Assembly: GCF_020509005.1 (NCBI RefSeq)
Contig: NC_063021.1
Span: forward strand, 1,736,001 to 1,800,000
Direction: 5' to 3'
DNA from: Fulvia fulva
Lineage: Eukaryota > Ascomycota > Dothideomycetes > Mycosphaerellales > Mycosphaerellaceae
DNA: 64,000 nucleotides
Below, piece by piece: positions 32,401-44,339 of this stretch; the stretch's first letter is position 1, and every line of letters begins with the position of its first letter. The notes under the pieces are model-generated. The model did not search any database and was not told the DNA's origin. It saw only the letters and a list, made by a program, of their open reading frames with translations. A program made the translations under genes and the position numbers.

Positions 32401-33780
32401 GCTTCCTATATCTAAATACATTCGAGTTTCTTAGGGTCTATCTCGATACCGTTAGGGGTTATAGTTAGCCTAAGATACTTCAGCTTCTATTAGTAGAATT
32501 CGCTTTTGTCGATGTCTACTATAAGTCCTATATCGCGTAGCTTAGTAAGAACCTTCCGTACGTGTTTAATGTGCTCCTCTAAGGTGTTACTAAAGATCAG
32601 CACGTTATCTAGATAGGCCGATATAAAGTCGTCTAGGTGTTCTTATAAGACCTTATTAATATATAATTAGAACGATACTAGTCCGTTACACAAGCCGAAT
32701 GGCAGCACTAGACACTCGTAGATGCCGTATCGTGTCGCAAACGCCGTTAACTACTAGTGCCCTTTAGCTATCCGTAACTTGTTAAAGGCTACTATAATGT
32801 CTAGCTTCGTAAAGTACTTCTTACCGTATATACGGTTAAGCGTCTCTTATATTAAGGGAATCGGATACCGGTTCTTAATAGTGATCGTATTCAATCCTCT
32901 ATAGTCGATATAAACACGTAGCCTACCTCTAGGCTTACGTACTACTAGTACTAGTATAGGAGACTAGCTCGTCTTTTGCCCTACTTTCTATACCTTCCCT
33001 TTAGAGATTTACTCGTCTAGCTATTTCTTAACTACCTCGATCTCCTTCTTAGCTAGGCCGTAGGGCTTGCGGTATAGTAGCTCTTATAGACTATTAGGGT
33101 TGATATAAATCTTATGATCTACGCCTAGTCGGTAAGGTAGGAGTCCTTTATAATCCTTAGCTAAGAAAGCGTCCGTAATATCGTAGTATATCGGCGGTAA
33201 CTTCTCCTTCGGGTTGTGATTAAACTGCTTGTTTAAGAATTGGTCTAGATCATTAGTAGCTATTACACTTAGCTTAAGCTCTCCGTCGTCGCTCTTACGC
33301 CTAGTAGGTATAGTATAGAAGCACTTAGCCCTAGGCCGGTACGCGTACATTCCCTACGCGCGTTAAGAAACGCCCTAGTAGTCCACTTCTTCATCGTCTA
33401 TATCTTCTAGGTCATATAATAAGACGTTTAGCTCCGCCCCTCCTACTATAAAGCTCGCTACTTCTCCGGTAAAGGGCTCTAGTCCGTACCGTACTAGTGC
33501 CTACTTCTTCTTCTCGCGATAGTTTAGGGATTATACTATTATCGATGTCTTATTCTATAGATAGTGACCAAAGTAGTAATCCGATCTAAATGCCACCTCG
33601 CCTATCTCCTAGAAGATGTTTAGGTTGTACGCTATAAGCTACGGTAGGCTAAAGACGATATTATATTCGAGGTCGGTAACGTAGTATAACATTTGCTCGT
33701 AATAATCGCCGATAACTACGTCTATAAGGGCCGCGTATATAATCTGCCGTATAGTGGCCGTTCTATCTCCTAGTATTAGT
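29492..33780 (-). pseudogene. Gypsy-2 pol: protease, RT, RNase H, integrase, chromo-like end
   Basis: From right to left: protease region (about 33530-33740); the linker and RT entry (open block 33084-33350, ending LPYRLGVDHKIYI); RT with [11 protein letters not shown] and [11 protein letters not shown] (about 32815) and YLDNVLIFS (32589-32615); RNase H with VVETDSLDFINAGVLSQ (about 32130), SKELSLQECNYEIYNKELLA and YTDYKNLEY (31930); and integrase with a CRTYRITKS zinc region (about 31180), IILDRSKQQ (30930) and YYLETDRQSERTNQAIEQYL (about 30790-30850). A chromo-like end (about 29900-30030) and an open C-terminal block (29670-29873) follow. The RT Asp-Asp pair is Asp-Asn, and stops replace Gln and Trp. 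Confidence 0.9.
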
Positions 33781-33849
33781 CGTCGGCTTTACGTTAAAGG
33801 GATCAGGGGTATTATATATTTGCGTATGAATTTCTAGTCAAGAAAGAGA

Positions 33850-35087
33850 GAGGTAGAAGTAGAATCTATAAGGCCTCGAGCCTTTCTATATTATATTATT
33901 ACGGGTAACAATATATAAGGGTATATAGCTAGCTATTGTTTATCTAGTACGTATACTAATATCTTAAGCTCCTTACTATAGTCTATTACCGTCTCTTACA
34001 TTCCGTGTCTCTTAATCTCATACTCTTTCTATCCTAGGAAGTTCGGGTGACCGCTATCTACTACGCTTAGGTAGCGGTCGTGCTATTTCCCTACTACAGA
34101 TCGGCGGCTAGGGAACTGAGGTTCGCGTTCGGATTCGGCGTAGTATTACGTAGACGCGGTAGGCGATAGTCGCTATCGTACCTATATATTAGGCATTTAG
34201 ATTTAGTCGATACGTAAGAACCTATACGGTAGCGGTAGTACTTACCCTACTTCTTAAGGTCTTCGCGCTACTTACGGTTAAGCGTAGGTAGGTTCTATAG
34301 ATATGTCGGCAGATCCTCCTTCTTCTTAGTACTAGCGTACTATAGTAGGCGCTATACTAAGGCACCTACTATACCGGTAGCGGTACTAGTAACTACGTTA
34401 CCGTTATTCTAGTTATTCTAGCCGCTATTACCGATCGAGTTACTATTACTACGGGGGCGCTCCTTCTACGGGTATAGTCGATCTGTCTCGTAGAAGCTCT
34501 CGTCTAGTACGGTGTACTCCTCGATAACGTCTTATATACTATCTAGGCGGCGGTCGACTTCTTAGTCGCCGAAGGTCTTAATAAAGTACTTACGGTTTAG
34601 TCGGTTACGGAATAGTATAAGCTCGGTCTTATCAGTCTATAACATCTAGGCGCGTAACTTCGAGTAGCGTATATAGAAGGCTATAAAGGTTTCGCCTTGT
34701 TCTTGCTTATAGGTAGCAATGTTAACTATAGCCTTAGTTCCTTTATTACGTATACTATATTAGCGTATTATCTAATCTAATAACTCTTCTCTCGTCTTAA
34801 ACTCGTCAAAGGACTACTATCTAGGCATAGGGATCCTCGGCTTAATACTTCGCTAAGGATTACCTTACGTCTACCTATCTACGAAGCGTAGACTATCTAC
34901 CTTAGTACGGAAGGTTACTATAGTTAGCTTTAGGAGAACACTACTATACTAGCTATCGAAATTAGGGTCGTTATCGTTCTTAAAGTACTTAGGGTTAGGC
35001 ACACCCTTACCGATCTCTATACCGCGAGTAAGGGTACGGTTAATAGTAAAGAGACGTTCTAGAAGGTTAACTAGTAGTATCTAGGTA
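33850..35087 (-). pseudogene. Gypsy-2 gag, C-terminal part
   Basis: Capsid and nucleocapsid part of Gag up to the LINE-A4 insertion. The zinc knuckle is at 34193-34240: Y-X2-Y-X4-Y-X6-C. Only the last ligand Cys survives. The capsid region (about 34330-35040) aligns with 10340-11050 of Gypsy-1. The remainder of gag continues at 40114. Confidence 0.83.
35071..35087. repeat. Target-site duplication, left copy (LINE-A4)
   Basis: CTAGTAGTATCTAGGTA occurs here and at 40097-40113. Joining the two flanks restores Gypsy-2 gag colinear with Gypsy-1. Confidence 0.93.
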
Positions 35088-35299
35088 AAACTATCTATAA
35101 TAAGACAGTACGAACCTCGAGGAACGCGTTACCTACGAACCTCGAAAGTAGCCCTAAAACACGATATATTCGAAAGCTCTTATTAAGGCTATTCTAACGA
35201 TATATAAAGTAGGCCACTACCCCTAGAATTAAGGGAGTTCTACCTTATTTAATCTAGACAGCTTAAAGTTCTCTTCACCCTATTTCTTTGGCTCTAAAC

Positions 35300-36590
35300 G
35301 CCGCGGAGGTGCCTAGCTACATTAGGAAACTCCTAGGTAATAGTAGCCTAGGCTACGGTACTAACGGCGCCTACGGCTATATAGGCGAAGCTCCCCTAAG
35401 ACAACTAGTAGCAACTTATAGAGGACGCAAAAAGTATAGAAAGTAATAATTAGCTCCTATACCGGTCTCTATAGGTAATAATCACTTAGCTATATACGGC
35501 GCTTATACTATCGTATTACCGAGGGTAATAAGAAATATAGACGACGTCCTAGGCGATTAGTAAGGCCACCCGGAATTAACACCCCTATAGCTAGGTATCG
35601 GTCGCGGTATCGATACTAGGCCCCCGCCTAACGTACGATATAGTTACGATCCGTATTATAGTAAAGGAAGACTAGGCTAAAGTTACGAAGCTATCGAACA
35701 AGGAGCTCGCCTAACGAATTAACTAACTAGGGGTAGTCGTAGTGAACTAATAGTCTAACGGCACTCTATAGATCTATACTAGCTCTACTACTACTAGGAG
35801 GTACCTAGAGGCATAGCTATAGTAGGTATCTAAGGTTACGGCATTAGCGAAGGTCTTAACGAAGCAATTTACGATCCTAGTCTACGACATGCCTAAGGAG
35901 TTCGACCTAACTAACTAAGGTCACCTACGTACTCTCTAAGAGGACAACCCGGTCACCCTAAACTCTCTAATCTAGAAGGCGACTTGGCTCTATAGGAAAT
36001 GGCTAGAAGGTAAGAAGGCCTCGGTACTAATAGTATAGCTATAAGACGTAAAAGCGGCGGATCTAGCGATAGAACAAGGCCTAATCTAGTAATATAGCCT
36101 TAAGATAGTAGAAAAGTACTCCTTATCCTTCCGTGTCCTCTAATACTTTAAATGCTAACAGTATAGACACTAAACCTACACGTATATAAACAAGTAGGCC
36201 TACTCGAACTATATAGGAGACTATATATCTAGGGACTATATATCGACTACGAGACGGTACGCGAACTGTCCGGGGCACTACCTATCGTATAGTACGGAAT
36301 GCCTATAGCGGAAACTAGCGAAAAACAAGGCAATTATAAATAGAACCGTCGCCCTAAGATTCTACGGCGACCGTAAGGCTAGCCTATACCGGAACTAACT
36401 AGCGGCGGTCGGGTATAAGCGCCCTAGGGCCGAGAACGATATAAAGGATATATAACCTAGGGCGTACGGGAGGCTACGTACTCTACTAGCTACGGCGAGG
36501 GAATCTAACTAGGCCCGGCTCCCCTTTAGAATATAGCCGATAGGCGTAGACTAGGACGTATAGGGTAGTAGGATATAGAACGCTATAGAG
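35300..36590 (+). pseudogene. LINE-A4 ORF1 (gag-like, zinc knuckles)
   Basis: RNA-binding ORF1. The first knuckle is at about 36142-36185 (VLQYFKCQQYRHQ, its first Cys now Tyr; LINE-A3 keeps CFKC) and the second at about 36255-36305 (YANCPGHYLSYSTEC). It is colinear with LINE-A3 ORF1. Translation is possible only if TAG/TAA is read as Gln/Trp. The start codon cannot be fixed. Confidence 0.8.
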
Positions 36591-36599
36591 GAAATGATT

Positions 36600-39500
36600 A
36601 TCGATACCGATAACTAGCCTCGACACGCTTAGTATTATCTAGTATGATATTAACTATAGCAAGGATATAGTCTAGAACCATTTCCTATACGAGGCGGACC
36701 CGCGCGTCTACTACGTCCTTATAATCTAGGAGCTATAGATTAACCCGTACTATAAGAGACTAACGACCTATAAGTTACTAGGCTATACGACATGCCTACG
36801 AGACGACGGTAGACCCCGTACGTGCTTCTATATTAGCAAGGACATACTAGAATCCGACTAGGAGGTAGTATACTACGTAGACGAAGAAGGCGGGGGCGAT
36901 ATTACCTCCCTCTACGTAGGTAGTACCTAGATACACAACCTATATATACAACCGCTAGCCTCGAGGTCTAGCCGCGACCTAGGGGTCTATAGACACCTAG
37001 ACAGTGCGCTCAAGAGACAAGGGTGCCAAATCGTAGTAGGAGACTTTAATATACACTACCCTTCCTAGGAAAGCCTTATATAGCCGTACCCTATAGCCGA
37101 CGAAGTACTCGACTTAATAGCGAGTAACGTAATTGCCCTTAATACCCCGAAGGACCTAGGCACCTAGAAGAGAGGGGGACTCTAAGGCACGATCGACCTC
37201 TCCTAGATCTTAGATAGCTACTACTATACGGTAACCTACTATAGGATCGAATATAAACGCGAGGCGTCGTTAGACTATATACTAGTTAGGACCTCTATTA
37301 CGATATAGATATAACGTATACTAGCGAGAACCCCTAAGCTAAACTAGAGAAAGGCCTACTAGGCTAATATCTAGGCGTACCTCGATAACTCTAAGAGGCT
37401 AGTCTAGATCGCGTAGTAGTAATACAATAGTAAAGACGAGATAGATAAGGTAGTCTAGGGGTTAATAGACGAAATAAGAAAAGCGACCTTACTTTACGTT
37501 CCGCTTGCCTAACTAACGACATAGTCTAAACCGTACTAGACGCCGAAGTGTACTACGGTAGTAAGAGAAGTAAGTAGAGCCCGCCGGGTATAGACGAGTA
37601 GCTATAGCGAGGAGGCCTAGAACGTATATAGGGAGGCATACTAACGGAAGAAAGCTATAATACGGAGGGAGAAAGTAGTCGGCTAGAGGGCTATAGTAGA
37701 AGAAACCGCCGGTAAGCTAGAGAGGATATAGAAGCTAGTAAAATGGGCCCGACAGGACCCTATATAGGGCCCCTCCTTCTCTATCCTAGCGCTAAAAATC
37801 GCCTAGTGGCCCGGTTAGCGACCCCGAGGCCAAGGCGCGTCTACTAGCTAGCAAGTTCTTCCTACCCCTAGTCGAGGCTAATCTAAGCGACATAAATAGC
37901 TCTACTCCCCTAGCCCCTAGTATCGCGGTCTAATAGGAGGTGTCCGAGGGAGAAGTTGCCGCTATACTAAGGAAGCTACCGGCGAAGAAAGCCTCGGGGC
38001 CGGATAGGATCCTAAACGAGCTACTAAAGAAGTATAGAGATCAACTAGCCCTAGTAGTTATAGCGATCTTTAACGCCTACCTATAGACCGGATACCACCC
38101 GATAGCTTTTGAATAATCGACGATAGTGGTCCTACGTAAGCCGTAGAAGGAAGACTATACGTAGGTAAAGTCGTACCGCCCAATTGCGCTCCTTAATACT
38201 CTTAGGAAGGCGCTTAAGAAGCTAGTTATAACGAGACTCTCCGAGGCGGTAGAGGAACACTCCCTACTCCCGGACACCTAGATAGGTACGCGCCTATAGC
38301 GATCGACGCTATCCGCGATAGAACCTATCACCTCTTAGGTAAAGGCTATCTAGTATAAGAATAGGGACAAGGTGGCTTCCTTACTTAGCCTAGACATATT
38401 AGGAGCCTTCGACTACGTATTATACCCGCGGCTACTCTATATTCTAAGGTCGAAAGGACTCCCTAAGTAGCTTATCAACTTCGTACGGTCCTACCTCTAA
38501 AACCGTAGTACGTCGATCCTAGTCGGTTAGTATAAAAGCCTATTTCAAGTAGTCTATACTAGAATCCCGTAAGGCTTAACGCTAGTACCTATCCTATTCC
38601 TCTTCTTTATAGCGACGCTACTCCTAGCCCTAGAATCCTAGAACACCGCTACGAGCGGCTTCGTAGACAACACGAACATCCTAGCGTAGTCTTCCTCGAC
38701 TAAGGAGAACTATAGGCTACTAGAAGAGAAGTATAAGATCTACGAGGACTAGGCTAGGAGGTACGGGGCTCGGTTTGCCCTAGAAAAGTACAATCTGATA
38801 CACTTTACGCGCCGGCTACGGTTCTATAATATATAAGCTTCTATCTAGATATAGGGGTATACGACTAACCCGGTAAATTAGCTTAGGATCCTCGGACTAT
38901 AGGTAGACCCGGCGCTGCAGTAGAGGAAGTACGTATAGGTAATATTATAGAAAGCTAAACAGAATATAGCATTATACTAGAGGCTCACCACGTCTAGATA
39001 GGGGGCGGACTTCCGGTAGTTACGACTTCTATATACGGCTATTATACGGCTAGTCCTTACCTATAGTAGCTAAGTGTAGTCCTTAGGCGAGAGGGCCTAC
39101 CTATCGAAGGGACTCGTCGCGCCGCTAGCGAAGATCTAAAACTAATGCCTAAGGAAGGTGACCGGGGTATATAAGTCGACACTAACGAGGATGCTTAAGT
39201 ACGAGACTACTATACCGCCGATCGACCTATATATCTAGGGACTATAGACCTCCTACTTAGGCAAGTCGGCATAGTACCTAGTATAGAAGGTTATCGCTAG
39301 TATAGTCGTAAGGGCCCGCGAATTAGTACTAGCGTATAAGGGTATTCGACCCGGAAACGAGCCAAACTACCGGGTAAGGGACGAACAGCTAGTAACACAA
39401 TAGGAAGGTAAGAAATCGTTTATAGAGCAACTATATAAAGAGAGGTAGAACAACTAGGGTATAGGGTATAGTAGACGCCCTTAGCTAGCGGGATAACCTA

Positions 39501-39965
39501 AGGAATAGTTAGCTACAAAATCCGCGGTTAAGTACCCCCCGAAGCTTATCTACTACCGCCTTATAAGGGTATAGAGTAGTATAGCAACCTAACTACGAAG
39601 CGAACACATCGGCCTCTAGGGGGACCTATTATAGAGGAAGGTTCTAGAATACACGAATACTAGCTACCCCTACGGCTATCGCTCCTAGAACGTACGGCAC
39701 GTACTCCTCGTCTATCCGAGGTAGTCGCTAGGAAGGGGGGGGGAAGATAGTAAAGGCGAGGAACCGGACGATTAGGGCACTTCTTAATAACGCTAAGGAC
39801 CTACGGCGTATTACGAACTAGATACTAGAGAATGGCTGACTAGAACACTACCGCCTAGTAGGAGTAGTATAGGAAGAGAGGATATAACGTAGCGCGACGA
39901 GACCGGCTAGGAGCGGGGGCTAACGGGGTAGTGACATAGACTACGTACGTTTAGAGGGAAAGCTA
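36600..39965 (+). pseudogene. LINE-A4 ORF2, endonuclease and reverse transcriptase
   Basis: APE endonuclease at about 36620-37510 (GDFN at 37039-37050, SLDYILV at about 37270). RT at about 37960-38820: KKASGPDRILNELLKKY, YRPIALLNTL, LLSLDILGAFDYV (about 38377) and PQGLTLVPILFLFF (about 38568). The catalytic box reads GFVDNTNILA at about 38659-38688; the second Asp is Asn, whereas LINE-A2 keeps FVDD. A C-terminal domain ends in VRHVLLVYPRQ (about 39700). Neighbouring ORF1 lies just upstream, as is usual for the family. Confidence 0.9.
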
Positions 39966-39967
39966 AT

Positions 39968-40096
39968 CTAGATAAGGAGTAGTCGGGGGCGGGAAGGGTT
40001 TTCACCTATTCGGGTTTCCCTTTGTATATAACAATAGATATATATCTATATAGGCCGGATAGGGTCCTAGAATAGGGGAATAACAAATCTCTCTAT
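39968..40096 (+). other. LINE-A4 3' UTR and tail
   Basis: The same conserved 3' segment as in LINE-A2 (GCGGGAAGGG...GTTTCCCTTTG...TATAGGCCGGATAGGGTCC), with the tail AATAACAAATCTCTCTAT. The tail meets the target duplication exactly. Confidence 0.7.
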
Positions 40097-40113
40097 CTAG
40101 TAGTATCTAGGTA
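40097..40113. repeat. Target-site duplication, right copy (LINE-A4)
   Basis: Second perfect copy of CTAGTAGTATCTAGGTA; Gypsy-2 gag resumes at 40114 with CGGGTGTTACG. Confidence 0.93.
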
Positions 40114-41120
40114 CGGGTGTTACGTATTCTCGAGTTACGACTATTATTAGGTCCTAGTTACGGACGGTCGTTATTACGTCCTCGGCTATTATTACTATAG
40201 TCATCGTCGTCTCTATCGTTATTACTACTACCGCTACCGCCACCTCTACTAGTAGCTTCGCGATACCTACGTAATAGCTACTCGAGTAAGGTCTCGCGTA
40301 GGTAGGAACGAGAGGGTCGGCGGCCTAAGCGGCCCCTACCTCCGTTCTATATAGTGTCTCCTACCTTAAGCCGAGCCTTTAGGTTATCGACTTCTTGTTA
40401 TAGGGCCTAGTTCTTCGCCTTAGCATCTTATGCCTTCTTCTTCTCCTTCTCGTAGATCTCGATAAACTCCTTATATAGGTTATTAGCTTCCTTATATTTC
40501 TTCTCTAGCTCTTATAACTTAGCTAGGTCGTAATCCTTCTTACTCTTAAGATCTACTGCCATTTTCTATATAATAAGCTCTTTACTTCGTAGTATCTTAT
40601 AGATACGGTCGTATTTAGTATATAGCGTAGTATACTAGGTGTTCTAGAGGTCGTTAGCTCGCTCTATTATATCGAGTTGTCTACCCTTAGTAATTGCCGT
40701 ATTAACTACTTATAGTACGAAGTCGTAGGTAGTCTTCGGGTGTTAGGATATAAGGGTCGTAAGGTTGTCTAGGGTAACATTCTAGTATTCGGATACGAGA
40801 ATATGTTCTGCCTCGTCGAGTAATAGATATACCTCGTCTAGGTCGCCGCCTAGGTTCTCTTCGAGCTTGAACTCGAACAGTTCTATAAAGTCAATCTTAC
40901 TACCTTCTTCGCGCTCGAAGGCCTTCTAGTAAGCTTTATTAATCTCGTATTATAGCGCGATACCGGTATCTACTATAACCCGCCGGTTATCGTCCTATCT
41001 CTAACTCTAAGGAAAAGAGATATACGCTACTTACTTTTACCCTTAGGCTTAGGTAGCGGTAGTTTATCGCCGTTCGCTATTTATAAAGTTATGTTATCTA
41101 GGTTTAGGGGAGGCGTAACG
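40114..41120 (-). pseudogene. Gypsy-2 gag, N-terminal part
   Basis: N-terminal Gag: Gly/Asn/Arg-rich linker (about 40140-40250) and a charged coiled-coil-like stretch (about 40330-41000). It aligns with 11090-12010 of Gypsy-1, with a short extra block near 40440-40510 that is Lys/Glu-rich in sense. It joins to 35087 across LINE-A4. Confidence 0.78.
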
Positions 41121-41330
41121 GTACCTATATCCTAACTATCTACGAGCGCGCGGCTACCTACTAATAATGTCGCCGCGCTACGTTCTCTAGGTATCTACGC
41201 GCTATACGCCTTACCGTGTTCTATATTCTAATACGACTCTACGCGTTCTCGAGTTTTACGGTTCTATCTATTCCTATTATTACGCGTCCCTTACCTAGAT
41301 CCGCGATATAGGTAGGGTAGTAGAACAAAC

Positions 41331-41514
41331 TATAAGGGCGCGCGTACTATAGGGTCCGAACGAGATAGTTATTATTCTACGAAGCTACGAAAGAGGAGCG
41401 CGAGGCGCGGCGAAGTTATAAAGTAAAGCTAAGCCGCGCTAACCCAATATAGAAGGTCCGTAGTTTAGCCGGGCCGACGTAGCTATAGTAAGGGGTCGCG
41501 GGCTACCCGTAATA
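41331..41514 (-). repeat. Gypsy-2 5' LTR (184 bp)
   Basis: Pairs with 29292-29475. The internal flank (element sense GTTTGTTCTACTACCC) is the primer-binding region; I could not match it to a tRNA 3' end by eye. Gypsy-1 has the same sequence there. Confidence 0.92.
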
Positions 41515-42745
41515 ATAGATAGATATTTCATTAAGCTACTATAGTGCCCTTTGGCCTATTTAGCTATACTATCTTATTTTCGTATATATAGAGGGGAAAC
41601 CGTGTTAGTAAAAACCCCTCCTCCTTCCCGCCTATCTTTTCCCCCTAGTTATTGTCTTAGATTTCCCTTATTAGGGGTACGCTAGTATTGTAGGCCTACC
41701 CTAATAACTACCCTATCTATAACCCCCCTAGCTTCCGCCTCTTATCTATCTACTCCTCCGTCTCGCTAGCGAGGCTAAACTACTAGAGGTATCCCTACTA
41801 TAGTATCTACCGAGAGATTCGGTAAATGTTACCTTTGTCCCTAATAATTATCTTATAGTCTCTCCTTCCCGCTTAGTACCTCTAATTTCCCCTACCTCTC
41901 GCCTACTACGGGCATCGTAGTAGTATATATTCTAGGTTTTACGATAGGTAGCTACACTAGTAGGCTAGGCTTTAGATATCTAGTACGCGTCTCCTAAATA
42001 GGGAGGCCCTTAATCTAATATATTCGGACCTAATTTAGATCGCTATACTTGCTTCAGCGCTTATTAGGTCCCTATATAGCTAGTAATTATGTCTCTAGAA
42101 AGCTCGGAGTACTATCGGGCCTATTGTCTTAGGGGGCTTCCTTTTCTAGTCCTACTACTATAGGTAGCTCGCTATCTATTCCGCTAGGCTTTAGGTCTTA
42201 GCCTTGCTCCCGCCGGCCTAGCGAGTCCTACGCTCCTCCTCTCTTCGTGCTAGCTATTCGGTGCTTGTCTATACGGCCGTAAAGGTAGTAAGGTCATCCT
42301 CTTTTTAGCTTGTCCTATATCCGGCCCCTCTCCGGTAGCGGCTTTCTATCTTATTCTTTACCTCCTAGATCGTAGTTTATACTAGGTAATCTATCGTCTT
42401 TACCGCGTATTAAATTCTTATTCCCCGGATATATTAGCCGATTAGTAGTATTCCCGTCTCTATTTCTACCGTACTTATTAACGTTATCTTATATACTCCT
42501 AGTATTCTACGTAGTTTACCTACCTATATCCTATTTAGGGGTTACTCTATCCGTTTCGGGATCGGCTTACCTACGCGTCCTATACCCTAAATCTATAGCC
42601 CGTATAATATAGCTAGTTTAACAATCGCCTTATATATTACCCTTATCTTATCGAATATTACTCCCTATATAGATACCGTAAGCCTCTTTATTAAGGCTTT
42701 ATTAACTTACGCTCGACTCTAGGCTTTCTTAATCTATATATTCTA
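41515..42745 (-). mobile_element. LINE-B2, 5'-truncated LINE (minus)
   Basis: The 3' end (sense tail GAAATATCTATCTAT) lies directly against the Gypsy-2 LTR. The copy runs to CTAGAATATATAGATTAAG near 42745, inside the RT C-terminal region. It is closely similar to 16917-18160 of LINE-B1. It encodes only the ORF2 C-terminus, with TAG stops. It meets LINE-B3 head-to-head at about 42745, giving a local inverted arrangement of one family. Confidence 0.83.
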
Positions 42746-43299
42746 GCTTAATATATATATCTTTAGGATTACTACGAGAGCGGAATATCGACGAGGACTA
42801 TTTATTCGACAGCCCTTATTAAGACGAGCAATCTACTTAAGTAGTAGCGACCCGCCTACGCTAGCGGCGGCGTAATCGTAGTATAAAGAACCCTAAAACT
42901 AAGGTTCCGTTCCCCTAAAGACAGACCCTAGAGTTACGGAGTTACGGAGGACAACTACCTAATTAGGAAGCGCGACACTAAGTAGTAGCAAAGGATAGTA
43001 ACTAACGAGAGCTATAGCCTTACGAAAATTCTATACTAAGAGCTAAACCGGGGAACAAACTAAGAAAAAACCTAGGATATAAGCTAAGGCCTACTATATA
43101 GAAAGTAGAGGCTAACGATAAATAATATAGCGTAGACTACCCTATATACGGAGGCGGAAAACTTACTAGGGGATAACGAACACCTAGCCCGGGTATATAA
43201 AAACACTATAGTATAGCTACTAGGAGCGCTAAAAGCGCTATTATACTAAATCCCGAAGACAATCTAATAAGCAATATAGAAGGTAGCCTAGAAACTAAC

Positions 43300-44330
43300 T
43301 ATATAGGTAATAGTAGTAGTAGGTAAGGATTAACCCCCTCCGAAGGTAAGTAATACGGTACGCCTATATATTACTAATCCGATAGAGAAACAAGAAATCG
43401 TAGCCCTAATAAGTAAGGAGATTATTGATAGAATCGGCCAAAAGGAGGTAGTTAGAGCGAAGGTAGAGGCAATAGGCGTAGTAAGACTCTTTACCGTATA
43501 AGAGTCTAATAGACAAAAGCTAGAGACCTATAAGGAGTAGACTACTAAAGTTACGAAGTCGGTACGAGTCTCCTACTAATAGTATACCGTCATCGCCTAC
43601 GGGGTCCCTAGGACATTTAAAGTCGAAGACCTTCCCTACCTCTAAGTATAGAACTAGAACACCTCCCTAGGAGTACGACTAACGAAGGCGGTATAGCTAT
43701 ATAAGATAGTAGACCGAGAGAAGACGTATTTATCGCTTATTATCTAGGTAGAGATAGCGGAATAAGCTGACTATATACTAGATAATAGGCTATTCTAGAA
43801 CTACGAGCGAATAGATACGGAGATCTATTAGAGTAGCTATAGGGTACTACAATGCTTCTAATGCTAATAGTACGGTCATATCGCCCTAAAATACGGGAAG
43901 AAGACCCTAAGGTGTCCCTACTACGTAGGCCTATACTAGGGAAGGGAATGCCTAAAAAAGAAGAGTAGGTATACATACTACGGTAGAAGGCACCTAGCGT
44001 ATTCAAACTAATGCCTAGCTAGAATAGTAGTATAAGAACGAGCGAGACAAGTAAGGATCTCTATACTAGCTAGGTACCCCTAACGATAGTAGGAGGGACC
44101 TACCGTATATAAGGGCTTCGAGCCGAGCAAAAGAGGGAGGGTAGAAGAGACGAATAAAGGAACCTAACCGCAAACGTATCTACCTCCCGGGAGGCCTCGA
44201 AACCTTAACCGGGCCGTAAACGAACTAGGCTAAATACGAATCTTTAGGGCGCCCTAGCGGCCCTAGGGCTAGCCGGATAGCGGGATATAGGCTTAGGAGA
44301 TATAGTAGGTTAGTACGGAAATAGACCTTA
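43300..44330 (+). pseudogene. LINE-B3 ORF1 (gag-like)
   Basis: A charged protein with a C-terminal zinc-knuckle array at about 43840-44015: QCF-C-x-Y-GHIAL, then LRCPYYVGLY and YYGRRHLAYSNQCL, with some Cys now Tyr. Frames shift between blocks in my reading, so the exact start is uncertain. It sits just upstream of the endonuclease, as in LINE-A. The minus-strand open frame at 43740-44006 is a shadow. Confidence 0.7.
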
Positions 44331-44339
44331 CGGATAACG

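Larger units (their letters stand above)
35088..40096 (+). mobile_element. LINE-A4, full-length Tad1-like LINE in Gypsy-2 gag
   Basis: A 5009-bp plus-strand LINE with a perfect 17-bp target duplication and an (ATCT)-type tail. It has a 5' UTR (about 210 bp), ORF1, ORF2 (endonuclease plus RT) and a 3' UTR. It is the reference copy for LINE-A here: the other copies are truncated or split. It is heavily CpA-mutated, with TAG stops through both ORFs, so it is non-functional. Confidence 0.94.
29292..41514 (-). mobile_element. Gypsy-2, complete Ty3/Gypsy chromovirus (minus) carrying LINE-A4
   Basis: Both 184-bp LTRs are present (29292-29475 and 41331-41514) with a polypurine tract next to the 3' LTR. 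Excluding LINE-A4 with one target duplication (5026 bp), the element is about 7.2 kb. Order from right to left is gag, protease, RT, RNase H, integrase, chromodomain-like end. Reading TAG as Gln/Trp keeps pol open almost throughout. I find no 5-bp target duplication: the left flank is Gypsy-3 RT and the right flank is the LINE-B2 3' end, so one side was rearranged. Same family as Gypsy-1. Confidence 0.93.

Noticed and set aside
29287..41520. Possible 5-bp duplication around Gypsy-2.
   Set aside because: Left flank ACTAC and right flank ATAGA do not match.
43740..44006. 88-codon minus-strand frame.
   Set aside because: Antisense of LINE-B3 ORF1, including its zinc-knuckle array.
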